Assembly: GCF_024756235.1 (NCBI RefSeq)
Contig: NZ_JANUGY010000013.1
Span: 1-64,000, forward strand
Reading direction: 5' to 3'
DNA length: 64,000 bases
Origin: Massilia kyonggiensis
GTDB taxonomy: Bacteria; Pseudomonadota; Gammaproteobacteria; Burkholderiales; Burkholderiaceae_D
Below the pieces are notes generated by a model, which saw only the letters and a program-made list of their open reading frames with translations, was not told where the DNA came from and did no database searches. The position numbers and the translations under genes were made by a program. Shown here piece after piece: positions 44,362 through 52,804 of the stretch (the first letter of the stretch is position 1; the number at the start of each line of letters is the position of its first letter).

Positions 44362-47235
44362 TTACATTTTCCAGCGCAGGCCAACCGCGACCGAACGTCC
44401 GATCTGGAGCGTACCGAAATTGGTCAGCTGCGCGTTACCGGCATTGCCGAAGTGGTAGTACGCCTGCTGCACTTCGTTGGTCAGGTTGACACCACTGATA
44501 TCGAGCGTCGTGTTGTCGTTGATCTTGTAGGAGATCTGCATGTCCACGCTCTTTTCCGGATGACGCCAGATACCGATCGGATTGGCAAACAATGCCGCTT
44601 CGTTGGTCGCCAGGAAGCCGGAGCGCCAGACCTGCGACAGGCGCGCGCTGACCGGGCCTTTTTCGTAAGCCAGGGTGGCGTTGTACGACTTGTTGGATAC
44701 GCCGAAGAACGGTGTCTCGAGCTGCGAGATGATTTCGCCGGCACTATTGGTCTCGGGCACGTTCTGCGACGAGGTGAGTTTCGTAAAGCTGCCCTGGATG
44801 CCGAAACCGTCCAGCAGACCCGGCAGACCCTTCGGGAAGTAGATGAAGCCGAGCTCGGCGCCACTGATCTTGCCGTTGGAGGCGTTGGTCGGCGAGTTGA
44901 TGACGTAGTCATAGCCGTTCGTATGGTCGCCACCCGAGGTCGAGTTGCGGTACGGGTCGTCCGCCGCATCGACGTGAACCCTGCGAGCCAGGTTCACGAC
45001 CAAACCGTCGATCTTGCGCTTGAACAGGGTACCGTAGACTGCACTGTCCTTCTGGAAATACCACTCGGCCGTCAGGTCGAAGTTCTTGGATGTCGTCGGT
45101 TTCAGGTCCGGATTGCCACCGCTGCCCGAGCCGTAACCCACCTTCGACACGTCGTCACCAAGCTGATAGACAGGATTCAGGTCACCGAAGTTCGGGCGGC
45201 GCAGGGTTTCACCGTAGTTAAAGCGCAGCACGACGTCCTTGGATGGGTCGTAAATCAGGGTCATGCTCGGCAGCAGCTTGCTGGTCGACTTGCTGGCACT
45301 GGTCGCGGTGACCGCCTTGGTGGTGGCATCCACCTTGTAGAAGGTCATGTCGGTGTTGACCTTGACGTAGCGCACGCCGAAATTGCCGCGCAGGCGATGG
45401 CCGAACAGCTCGTTCTCGGTGTTCCCCATCAGGAACAGGTTGGTCGTCTTTTCATCGACCTCGAACGTCTTCTGCAGGCTCAGTTTGTCCGTCGTCAGGA
45501 AGTTCGGATCGACCGAGTTGTAGAGCTTGCGCCAGTCGTCGATATGGTCGCGGATGTAGTAGGCATTGGGCTCCAGCCACGAGCGCGGCACGTCCGAGAT
45601 CGCCGTGCCGAAGTTCGAGTTGACGATGGAATACTCCGGACCCAGCGAGGCGAGGTTGCGGCCCAGGAAGGCGGATTGCGTCCGGTTGGCCTCCGACGCC
45701 TTGCGGTCGTCGAAGCGCGCGCCGAAGTGGATCGTCTGCAGCGCACCCCAGTCGGCATCGAAGACGCCCGCCAGGCTGGCCGTCGCGGCGCTGCCCTTGT
45801 TGCGGTTGGCGTTATCGAAGAACTGCGCAACATTCCACTTGGTCGGGTCGGTCAGGTCGGCATCGTTGTTGAAATGGAACGCCGTGTTGTTGTTGCCGTC
45901 GTTGAAGTTGACGTTGATGGACGGTGCAACGCGATCGATCCGGGTGGCCGTGAATTCCGAATGATAAGTGCTGGTCTGGTACGACAGGTCACCCTCCAGC
46001 TTGAGGCGGTCGCCGAGATCCCACTTGCCGTTCAGGGCATACACGTAGGAATCGGTTGCCGACGTGGTGTAGTCGCCGCTGTTGAAGCCGTAGACGTTAT
46101 TGACGGTACGGCTCTTGATGACGTTCGTGCCCGGGAACGTCGTGATCGACCCCGCCGGATTGCTGCCGAGATCGCCCCACCAGTCGACGAAGCTGAACAG
46201 CAACTTGTTGAACGCTTTGTTGCGATAACCGTTGTACATCGATTCGAAGGTGTAGAGCGAATCGCTGTTCGGTTTCCACTGCAAGGCAAGGTTGGCGGAA
46301 GGACGTTCCCGCTCGCCCTGGAGGTCGTTCTGGAAAATGGCGTCGCGCGACAGGTAATACGGATAGGCCTTGCCGTTGAAATTCAGCGTCGAACCCGCTG
46401 CCATCGGCAGGCCGGTACGGGTCCCGGCCGTCCAGATATTGTTGTCGAAGATGCGCTGCAAGGGCGTATAACCGGCAGGATCTTCGGCGGCATTGGGGCT
46501 GACGAACGGCACCATCGCACCCGGCGCAACGCTTTCGTTGCGGTATTTCGTCTTCGTATCCGCCAGATTGAGCAGGGCACCGAATTCGCCGTAGCCGGTT
46601 TGCCAGCGGTTGCTCACCATGCCGCTGAGTTGCGGGTTCGTCTTTTTCGCGGGATCGAGATAGGTTTCGCGCGCCGACAGCGAAATTTTCGCACCCTTGA
46701 AATCGAACGGTCGCAGCGACTTGACGTCGATCTGGCCTGCAATGCCGGTTTCCAACTGGCCGGCGTCGCGCGTCTTGTAGACGTCGATCTGGCGCACCAG
46801 GGTCGACGGAATGTCCTGGAGAGCGACCTGCGTGCCCGACGCGGTGAAAATGGTGCGGCCGTTCCAGGTGGTCTGGACGTCGGGCAGGCCACGGATGGAC
46901 AGGGTACCGACTTCGCCGCCGGCGCGGTCGGTGACCTGGATGCCCGTCACGCGCTGCAGCGCTTCGACGACGTTGTTATCCGGCAGCTTGCCGATGTCGT
47001 CGGCAACGACCGATTCCACGACCTGGTCGTTGGTGCGCTTGATCGCGAGGCTCTTGATCAGCGAGGCCTTGACGCCCGTGACGACCACGGTCTCGACCGG
47101 CTCGGTCTTCTCGGCGGCCGCCTGGGCCCATACCGAGCCGCTGCCGAGCAGGCCGGCGCCGGCCAGCGCGAGGACGCTGAGTTTCAGCTGGGGGAGGGGC
47201 GTGTTCCGACGACCCTGGGGGGTACGATTCTGCAT
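44362..47235 (-). CDS. TonB-dependent receptor, TIGR01782-like (carbohydrate type)
   Basis: This 957-residue outer-membrane receptor has a signal region ending in SVWAQA. A TonB-box-like ETVVVTGVKA follows, then the plug (about 60-180): RTNDQVVESVVADDIGKLPDNNVVEALQRVTGIQV. The last residues are VAVGLRWKM. The plug opening is typical of the Xanthomonas/Caulobacter-type receptors (TIGR01782), many of which import oligosaccharides. CAGGAGACAAC precedes the ATG. A LacI-type palindrome lies at 47345-47359 in its upstream region, and GH97, GH43-like and GH31 genes are within 12 kb. A sugar ligand is therefore likely. Confidence 0.93.
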   Translation of the reverse strand: MQNRTPQGRRNTPLPQLKLSVLALAGAGLLGSGSVWAQAAAEKTEPVETVVVTGVKASLIKSLAIKRTNDQVVESVVADDIGKLPDNNVVEALQRVTGIQVTDRAGGEVGTLSIRGLPDVQTTWNGRTIFTASGTQVALQDIPSTLVRQIDVYKTRDAGQLETGIAGQIDVKSLRPFDFKGAKISLSARETYLDPAKKTNPQLSGMVSNRWQTGYGEFGALLNLADTKTKYRNESVAPGAMVPFVSPNAAEDPAGYTPLQRIFDNNIWTAGTRTGLPMAAGSTLNFNGKAYPYYLSRDAIFQNDLQGERERPSANLALQWKPNSDSLYTFESMYNGYRNKAFNKLLFSFVDWWGDLGSNPAGSITTFPGTNVIKSRTVNNVYGFNSGDYTTSATDSYVYALNGKWDLGDRLKLEGDLSYQTSTYHSEFTATRIDRVAPSINVNFNDGNNNTAFHFNNDADLTDPTKWNVAQFFDNANRNKGSAATASLAGVFDADWGALQTIHFGARFDDRKASEANRTQSAFLGRNLASLGPEYSIVNSNFGTAISDVPRSWLEPNAYYIRDHIDDWRKLYNSVDPNFLTTDKLSLQKTFEVDEKTTNLFLMGNTENELFGHRLRGNFGVRYVKVNTDMTFYKVDATTKAVTATSASKSTSKLLPSMTLIYDPSKDVVLRFNYGETLRRPNFGDLNPVYQLGDDVSKVGYGSGSGGNPDLKPTTSKNFDLTAEWYFQKDSAVYGTLFKRKIDGLVVNLARRVHVDAADDPYRNSTSGGDHTNGYDYVINSPTNASNGKISGAELGFIYFPKGLPGLLDGFGIQGSFTKLTSSQNVPETNSAGEIISQLETPFFGVSNKSYNATLAYEKGPVSARLSQVWRSGFLATNEAALFANPIGIWRHPEKSVDMQISYKINDNTTLDISGVNLTNEVQQAYYHFGNAGNAQLTNFGTLQIGRSVAVGLRWKM

Positions 47236-47344
47236 GTTGTCTCCTGTGAAAGTTATTGTTATGCCTGGCATCGATTTCATCTTATTGATGAGGAGCCAGA
47301 ACAATCCAATGACTTTTTCCCGGAGTTTGATATCGATTTCTGTA

Positions 47345-47359
47345 TGTAAAGCGCTAACA
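47345..47359. promoter_or_regulatory. LacI-family operator candidate upstream of the TonB receptor
   Basis: TGTAAAGCGCTAACA contains the AGCGCT core with a complete right half (AGCGCTAACA), the form of LacI/GalR-family operators (TGTTAGCGCTAACA-like). It lies 110-124 bp before the receptor start. The left half is degenerate. No lacI-type gene is in the window. Confidence 0.5.
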
Positions 47360-47444
47360 TTTTTAATGCGCGCAGGTACATACTGGATTTATGCGTGTTG
47401 AGAAAACGCAAAAATGTTATGGAATGTGGTTGCCTAACAGCGAC

Positions 47445-47475
47445 AAAAGTGGCAAGCCGTTGTAGGCTTGCCACT
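47445..47475 (-). terminator. Rho-independent terminator after pilU
   Basis: A perfect 11-bp stem AGTGGCAAGCC / GGCTTGCCACT (47448-47458 and 47465-47475) with a 6-base loop is followed on the minus strand by TTTTGTC. It ends the pilT-pilU transcript 8 bp past the pilU stop. A strong structure. Confidence 0.9.
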
Positions 47476-47482
47476 ATGCAGA

Positions 47483-48619
47483 TCAGATGAGACCGAGCGT
47501 CTCGGTCCCCGCGGAGAAGTCGCGGTTCTTGGCGTGTTTGCTGTTGAGCTTGATGTTCAGGCGCAGGTCGTTGACGGAGTCCGCATTGCGCAGCGCATCC
47601 TCGTAGGTGATCTTGTCGGCCTCGTACAGGTCGAACAGGGCCTGGTCGAAGGTCTGCATGCCCAGCTCGCGCGACTTCTTCATGATCTCCTTGATCTCGT
47701 GGACCTCGCCCTTGAAGATCAGGTCCGAGATCAGCGGCGAATTCAGCATGATCTCCATCGCGACCACGCGGCCCTTCGCTTCCTTTTTCGGAATGAGGCG
47801 CTGCGAGATCAGGCCCTTCAGGTTCAGCGACAGGTCCATCAAGAGCTGCTGGCGGCGCTCTTCGGGGAAGAAGTTGATGATGCGGTCCAGCGCCTGGTTC
47901 GAGCTGTTCGCGTGCAGCGTGGCGAGGCACAGGTGGCCCGTCTCGGCGAACGCGATCGCGTGTTCCATCGTCTCGCGGTCGCGAATTTCTCCGATCTGGA
48001 TCACGTCCGGCGCCTGGCGCAGGGAGTTCTTCAGCGCGGCCTCGAAACTGTCCGTGTCGACGCCGACCTCGCGCTGCGTGATCACGCAGTTCTTGTGCGG
48101 GTGGACGAATTCGACGGGGTCCTCGATCGTGATGATGTGGCCGTGGCTGTTCTCGTTGCGGTAGCCGACCATCGTCGCGAGCGTCGTCGATTTGCCGGAG
48201 CCCGTGGCGCCGACCATGATCACGAGGCCACGCTTGGTCATGATCACGTCCTTCAGCACCTCCGGCAGGTCGAGGTCCTCGAACTTCGGGATCGTCGTCG
48301 TGATCACGCGCAGGACCATGCCCACGGCGCCCATCTGCATGAAGGCGGAGACGCGGAAGCGCCCCAGGTCCCCGGGGCTGATGGCGAAATTGGCTTCCTT
48401 CGTCAGCTCGAAGCCGGCGGCCTGCTTGTCGTTCATGATGGCGCGCGCCAGGTCGGCCGTGTGCGAAGCCGTGAGGGCCTGGCTGGACACGGGCGTCATG
48501 CGGCCGTCGATCTTCATCGCGGGCGGGAAGCCGGTCGTGATGAACAGGTCGGAACCGCCCTTGCTGACCATCAGGCGCAGCAGGTCGAACATGAATTTGG
48601 AGGCCTGGTCGCGTTCCAT
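47483..48619 (-). CDS. pilU: type IV pilus retraction ATPase PilU
   Basis: This 378-residue GspE-type hexameric ATPase assists PilT in pilus retraction. It has Walker A GATGSGKSTT, the Asp box ITIEDPVEFVHPHKN, Walker B IGEIRDRETM and the His box TLHANSSNQALDRI. The extended C-terminal region past residue 345, with LRLNIKLNSKHAKNRDF, is typical of PilU rather than PilT. The ATG at 48619 follows AAGGAG; a GTG at 48625 overlaps that site. It lies nine bp after pilT. A strong terminator follows. Confidence 0.95.
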   Translation of the reverse strand: MERDQASKFMFDLLRLMVSKGGSDLFITTGFPPAMKIDGRMTPVSSQALTASHTADLARAIMNDKQAAGFELTKEANFAISPGDLGRFRVSAFMQMGAVGMVLRVITTTIPKFEDLDLPEVLKDVIMTKRGLVIMVGATGSGKSTTLATMVGYRNENSHGHIITIEDPVEFVHPHKNCVITQREVGVDTDSFEAALKNSLRQAPDVIQIGEIRDRETMEHAIAFAETGHLCLATLHANSSNQALDRIINFFPEERRQQLLMDLSLNLKGLISQRLIPKKEAKGRVVAMEIMLNSPLISDLIFKGEVHEIKEIMKKSRELGMQTFDQALFDLYEADKITYEDALRNADSVNDLRLNIKLNSKHAKNRDFSAGTETLGLI

Positions 48620-48628
48620 CGTCACTCC

Positions 48629-49672
48629 TTAACCAGGGAAGTTCTCGGGGATCTTGGCGGCGGAGCGCGCGGCCGCGGACGAGATCACGTTGCGGCGCAC
48701 GAGGTCCGTCAGGTTCTGGTCCAGCGTCTGCATGCCGACGTTGGAGCCGGTCTGGATCGCGGAATACATCTGCGCGATCTTCGCTTCGCGGATCAGGTTG
48801 CGGATGGCCGGCGTGCCGATCATGATCTCGTGCGCGGCCACGCGGCCGGAACCGTCCTTCGTTTTCAGCAGCGTCTGCGAGATCACGGCCTGCAGCGATT
48901 CCGACAGCATCGCGCGCACCATCTCCTTTTCCTCGGCCGGGAACACGTCGACGATACGGTCGATGGTCTTCGCGGCGGACGACGTGTGCAGGGTGCCGAA
49001 CACGAGGTGGCCCGTCTCGGCGGCGGACAGCGCGAGGCGGATCGTCTCCAGGTCGCGCAGCTCGCCGACGAGGATCGCGTCCGGGTCTTCGCGCAGCGCC
49101 GAGCGCAGCGCGTTGTTGAACGACAGCGTGTGCGGACCGACTTCGCGCTGGTTGATCAGGCACTTCTTCGAATCGTGCACGAACTCGATCGGGTCCTCGA
49201 TGGTGAGGATGTGGCCGTATTCATTCTCGTTCAGGTGGTTGATCATCGCGGCCAAGGTCGTCGACTTGCCGGAGCCCGTCGGACCCGTCACGAGCACGAG
49301 GCCGCGCGGCTTCATCGCGAGGTCGGCGAAGATCTTCGGCGCGTTCAGTTCTTCGAGCGTGAGGATCTTCGACGGAATCGTCCGCATCACGGCGGCGGCA
49401 CCGCGTTCCTGGTTGTACGCGTTGACGCGGAAGCGCGCGAGGCCGGGGATCGCGAACGAGAAGTCGCACTCCAGCATCTCTTCGTACTGCTTGCGCTGGC
49501 CGTCGTTCATGATGTCATAGATCATGCCGTGCACGTCCTTGTGCTCCAGCGGCGGCAGGTTGATGCGGCGTACGTCGCCATGCACGCGGATCATCGGCGG
49601 CAGGCCGGCCGACAGGTGCAGGTCGGAGGCTTTGTTCTTGACGGAGAACGCCAGCAATTCAGAAATGTCCAT
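48629..49672 (-). CDS. pilT: type IV pilus retraction ATPase PilT
   Basis: This 347-residue motor retracts type IV pili and so drives twitching and DNA uptake. Walker A is GPTGSGKSTT, with ILTIEDPIEFVHDSKK, Walker B VGELRDLETIRLAL and FGTLHTSSAAKTIDRI. The C-terminal AIRNLIREAKIAQMYSAIQTG is the PilT AIRNLIRE signature. The start MDISELLAFSVKNKASDLH is standard, with AAGGA before it. It is divergent from yggS-proC by 62 bp, the order found in many beta- and gammaproteobacteria. Other pilus genes are not in the window. Confidence 0.97.
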   Translation of the reverse strand: MDISELLAFSVKNKASDLHLSAGLPPMIRVHGDVRRINLPPLEHKDVHGMIYDIMNDGQRKQYEEMLECDFSFAIPGLARFRVNAYNQERGAAAVMRTIPSKILTLEELNAPKIFADLAMKPRGLVLVTGPTGSGKSTTLAAMINHLNENEYGHILTIEDPIEFVHDSKKCLINQREVGPHTLSFNNALRSALREDPDAILVGELRDLETIRLALSAAETGHLVFGTLHTSSAAKTIDRIVDVFPAEEKEMVRAMLSESLQAVISQTLLKTKDGSGRVAAHEIMIGTPAIRNLIREAKIAQMYSAIQTGSNVGMQTLDQNLTDLVRRNVISSAAARSAAKIPENFPG

Positions 49673-49734
49673 TTATAATCCTTGGGCTTTGCCTCACCCC
49701 TGTAACCGAAAAATATTTCCTGTAGAAAACCATT

Positions 49735-50448
49735 ATGTCCACAATCGCAGCCAACTTGCAAGCTGTCGAAGCGACAATCCAGGCCGCTTGCGACGCCGCA
49801 AAACGGCCCCGTTCGACGGTCCAGTTGCTGGCCGTTTCGAAGACGTTTCCGGCAGAAGCCGTGCTGGAAGCGATCGATGCCGGCCAGCGCGCGTTCGGCG
49901 AAAACTATGTGCAGGAAGGCGTCGACAAGATCGCCGCTGTGGCAAAAGCGCGACCCGCTCATTTGCAAAACCTTATGCTCGAGTGGCATTTCATAGGGCC
50001 AATCCAGAGCAACAAGACGCGGCCCATCGCCGCCAATTTCCAGTGGGTGCACACGGTCGAACGCTTGAAGATCGCGCAGCGCCTGTCCGAACAGCGCCCG
50101 GCCGAACTGGGCCCGCTGGACATCTGCCTGCAAGTGAACATCAGCGGCGAAGCCACCAAAAGTGGCGCCAAGCCGGAGGAGTTGCTCGACCTGGCGAAGG
50201 CCGTCGTCCAGCTGCCGAACCTGCGCCTGCGCGGGCTGATGGCGATCCCGGAACCGCAGGCCGACCCGGCCCTGCAACGCGCCCCGTTCGCACGCCTGCG
50301 CGCGCTCGCACAGGACATCGCCCGTGCCGGCATCCACCTCGACACGCTGTCGATGGGCATGTCCGGCGACCTGCAATCGGCCGTGCTGGAAGGCGCGACC
50401 ATCGTACGCATCGGCAGCGCGATTTTCGGCGCGCGCCATTACGAATAA
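49735..50448 (+). CDS. yggS: YggS/PLPBP pyridoxal-phosphate homeostasis protein
   Basis: This 237-residue PLP-binding protein (PLPBP/YggS family) keeps vitamin B6 and amino-acid pools balanced. It has a single alanine-racemase-like barrel and no known catalysis. The PLP lysine lies in LLAVSKTFPAE, and FGENYVQEGVDKI, WHFIGPIQSNKTR and LSMGMSGDLQSAV are family landmarks. It precedes proC by seven bases, the standard pairing, and is divergent from pilT. Confidence 0.95.
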   Translation: MSTIAANLQAVEATIQAACDAAKRPRSTVQLLAVSKTFPAEAVLEAIDAGQRAFGENYVQEGVDKIAAVAKARPAHLQNLMLEWHFIGPIQSNKTRPIAANFQWVHTVERLKIAQRLSEQRPAELGPLDICLQVNISGEATKSGAKPEELLDLAKAVVQLPNLRLRGLMAIPEPQADPALQRAPFARLRALAQDIARAGIHLDTLSMGMSGDLQSAVLEGATIVRIGSAIFGARHYE

Positions 50449-50455
50449 GGACTCC

Positions 50456-51274
50456 ATGAAGATCAGTTTCATCGGCGGCGGCAACATGGCCACCGCCCTC
50501 ATCGCCGGCCTGGCCGGCAAGGTTGCCCAGGCGGCGGACATCCACGTCGTCGATCCGAACGCGGACGCTTTGACGCGCCTGCGCACGCAATACGGCGTGA
50601 CGACGTCGCCGGACATCGGCGCGGCCGTCGCCGCCAGCGACGTCATCGTGCTCGCGGTGAAGCCGCAGCAGATGCGCGACGTGACGGTGCATCTGCAATC
50701 GCAGCTCGCGAACAAGCCGCTGCTGCTGTCGATCGCGGCGGGCATCCGCGGCGCGGACCTGTCGCGCTGGCTGGGCGGCTACGGCGCCATCGTGCGCACG
50801 ATGCCGAACACGCCCGCACTGATCGGGCAGGGCATCACGGGGATGGTGGCGATGGCCGGCGTCAGCGCCGCGCAGAAGGATGCCGCCGACAGCATCATGC
50901 GCGCCGTCGGCCAGACCGTCTGGCTGGACGAAGAGAGCCTGATCGATCCGGTGACGGCGGTGTCGGGCAGCGGCCCGGCCTATGTGTTCTACTTCCTCGA
51001 AGCGATGCAGCAGGCGGCCGCGGAAATGGGGCTGTCGGAGGAGCAGGGCAAGGCGCTCGCGCTGGCCACGTTCACCGGCGCGGCCCAGCTGGCGGCGCAG
51101 TCGGACGAACCCGTCGACGTGCTGCGCCAGCGCGTGACGTCGAAGGGCGGCACCACGCATGCGGCCATCACGAGCATGGAAGCGGCCGGCGTGAAGCAGG
51201 CCATCGTCGAGGCCATGAAGGCGGCGGCTGCGCGCGGACGCGAGCTCGGCGAGGAAATGGGCAAGGACGCCTGA
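50456..51274 (+). CDS. proC: pyrroline-5-carboxylate reductase
   Basis: This 272-residue NAD(P)H-dependent enzyme makes proline from pyrroline-5-carboxylate. It has the Rossmann loop ISFIGGGNMATALIAGL and LAVKPQQMRDV in the cofactor domain. The C-terminal dimerization domain reads AVSGSGPAYVFYFLEAM and VTSKGGTTHAAITSME. AAGGA precedes the ATG. It follows yggS on one transcript and precedes a small secreted-protein gene by nine bases. Confidence 0.97.
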   Translation: MKISFIGGGNMATALIAGLAGKVAQAADIHVVDPNADALTRLRTQYGVTTSPDIGAAVAASDVIVLAVKPQQMRDVTVHLQSQLANKPLLLSIAAGIRGADLSRWLGGYGAIVRTMPNTPALIGQGITGMVAMAGVSAAQKDAADSIMRAVGQTVWLDEESLIDPVTAVSGSGPAYVFYFLEAMQQAAAEMGLSEEQGKALALATFTGAAQLAAQSDEPVDVLRQRVTSKGGTTHAAITSMEAAGVKQAIVEAMKAAAARGRELGEEMGKDA

Positions 51275-51283
51275 AGACCGACG

Positions 51284-51778
51284 ATGATGCCTGCGATCCC
51301 GCGCCCGTCGCTCGTCCTGCTGCTTGCCGTGAGCCTGGTGGCGAGCGTGCCGGCGCCGTGCATGGCCCAGTCGCGGTCCGCGGTCGACGGGATCGTTCTG
51401 GAAGACGGCAAACCGGTTGCCGGCGTGGCGCTCTTCCTGGGCAAATTCCCGGGCAAGAATGAACCTTGCACGGACGTGGGGGAGGTGATTCCCGTGGCGG
51501 CGGACGGCACCTTTTCATGGACGCCGCCCCGGGAGCGCGAGCGCACCGATGCGCCAGCCGATCCGGGTGCGGTGACCGCCACGTTGACGGCCTTGTGCAT
51601 CCGTCATCCGGCGCAGGGCGTGCTGATCGGGGCGATGTTGTTCATGCGGCGGCAGGACCCCGTCGCGATCCGCCTCGCTTGCGACGTGGCGCGCCCGCAC
51701 CGCGGCGGCAATGGACCGCATACGGTGTCGTCGATGCTCGGGCAGCCCCAGTATTGCGACGTTACGCCGGCGACCTAG
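51284..51778 (+). CDS. secreted protein with a carboxypeptidase-regulatory-like fold
   Basis: This 164-residue protein has a signal peptide (cleavage near PCMAQ) and a beta-sandwich-like core. The core reads VDGIVLEDGKPVAGVALFLGKFPG, then PVAADGTFSWTPP, the pattern of carboxypeptidase-regulatory/Cna-B-like domains. Several cysteines (EPCTD, ALCIRH, RLACDV, YCDVT) could form disulfides. The family is otherwise unknown. It follows proC on the same strand and overlaps the end of the converging esterase gene by four bases. Confidence 0.75.
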   Translation: MMPAIPRPSLVLLLAVSLVASVPAPCMAQSRSAVDGIVLEDGKPVAGVALFLGKFPGKNEPCTDVGEVIPVAADGTFSWTPPRERERTDAPADPGAVTATLTALCIRHPAQGVLIGAMLFMRRQDPVAIRLACDVARPHRGGNGPHTVSSMLGQPQYCDVTPAT

Positions 51779-52605
51779 CGGTTTTGCCAGATCCACTTCA
51801 AGCCGCGCATATACCCTTCGGCCTTGCTGGTGCCATGGCCCATCCCCTCGATCGTATAACTCTGCAGCTGCAAGTCCTTGTACTGGTGTGATGCCAGCTG
51901 CTTTTCGAATTGCTCGATCGACCCGCGAAACTGGGCCGGTTCGAGCGAGCCGACGGCAATGAACATGCGCGCCTTGAGTTGCGGGTGTTGCCTGGCCAGC
52001 GCTTCCTCGAGTTTGAACACGGCACCGCCGTCCCAGAACACGGCGGGGCTGAGCGCGATATAGCCCGTGAAAAAGTCCGGCGTCTTCATGGCGGCGCCCA
52101 GCGTGAACAGGCCGCCCAGCGAGGCGCCGGCCAGCGTGCGGTTGTCCTTGTCGCCGTGGTACTTCGACTCGATCAGCGGCGCGACTTCCTTTTCCAGGAA
52201 ATCCAGGAACTGGTCGCCCTTGCCCGAGCCGGGCGCCATCCACATCGACGTGTAGGTGTAATCGCGCACGCGCGCGCTGCCGTAATCCGTGCCGTCCGGG
52301 TAGGACAGGCCGACCATGATGAATTCCGGCGCCATCTTGTCGTACACCAGGTTGCCGTAGGCGCCGGCGAGCAGCGGCGTGTCCCAGTAGCCGTCCGTGA
52401 AATACAGGACCGGATACTTCTTGTTCGGATTCTTCCAATAGCTGTCCGGGTAGACGACGATCAGTTCGTGGGTCTGGCCGGTATGGGCCGACTTCAAGGA
52501 CACGATATCCGTGTTACCGAACACGAATTTCTTCGACGTTTGCTCAGCGAGTGCGACGGACGACAGGCCGAGCGACAGCAGCAGAACGAGAAGAGTTTTT
52601 TTCAC
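51775..52605 (-). CDS. secreted esterase of the enterochelin-esterase/antigen-85 type
   Basis: This 276-residue protein has a signal peptide (VKKTLLVLLLSLGLSSVALA) and an Esterase_PF00756-type alpha/beta fold. The conserved middle reads YPVLYFTDGYWDTPLL and PEFIMVGLSYP. The nucleophile is in LAGASLGGLFTLG, and the histidine is in GMGHGTSKAEGY. I chose GTG 52605, with AAGGG upstream. It is a paralogue of the gene at 59410: 37 of 55 residues match in the segment from YPVLY to RDYT. The substrate could be an acylated sugar or a siderophore ester. Confidence 0.85.
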   Translation of the reverse strand: MKKTLLVLLLSLGLSSVALAEQTSKKFVFGNTDIVSLKSAHTGQTHELIVVYPDSYWKNPNKKYPVLYFTDGYWDTPLLAGAYGNLVYDKMAPEFIMVGLSYPDGTDYGSARVRDYTYTSMWMAPGSGKGDQFLDFLEKEVAPLIESKYHGDKDNRTLAGASLGGLFTLGAAMKTPDFFTGYIALSPAVFWDGGAVFKLEEALARQHPQLKARMFIAVGSLEPAQFRGSIEQFEKQLASHQYKDLQLQSYTIEGMGHGTSKAEGYMRGLKWIWQNR

Positions 52606-52718
52606 GGACGCCCTTCGATGTGAGGTGGTTGTGCCGGCCGCGTGCCCGGCAGCGCCCACAGCGTATAGATGCCGATGACGATATGCAGGGCGGCGGTGAT
52701 GCGGGTGTGGATGGCCAT
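52602..52718 (-). CDS. possible 38-residue leader ORF overlapping the esterase start
   Basis: A minus-strand ATG frame encodes 38 residues (MAIHTRITAALHIVIGIYTL...) with a short hydrophobic helix. Its TGA overlaps the esterase GTG start (GTGA), the geometry of translational coupling. The ribosome site is weak. It may be a real small membrane peptide or a chance frame. Confidence 0.35.
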   Translation of the reverse strand: MAIHTRITAALHIVIGIYTLWALPGTRPAQPPHIEGRP

Positions 52719-52804
52719 GGCATTCCCGTTGATAAGCCGGCACAGTGTATGCCGTTTCTACACCGCATAAATACGCACAAAGTCACGCGTGCCGCCGGGT
52801 AGGT

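Noticed and set aside
44260-47349. Plus-strand open frame of 1029 codons opposite the TonB receptor gene
   Set aside because: It is the complement of the receptor gene, with repetitive Val/Arg/Gln-rich sequence and no ribosome site.
47468-49678. Plus-strand open frame of 736 codons opposite pilU and pilT
   Set aside because: It is a shadow of two well-defined ATPase genes on the other strand.
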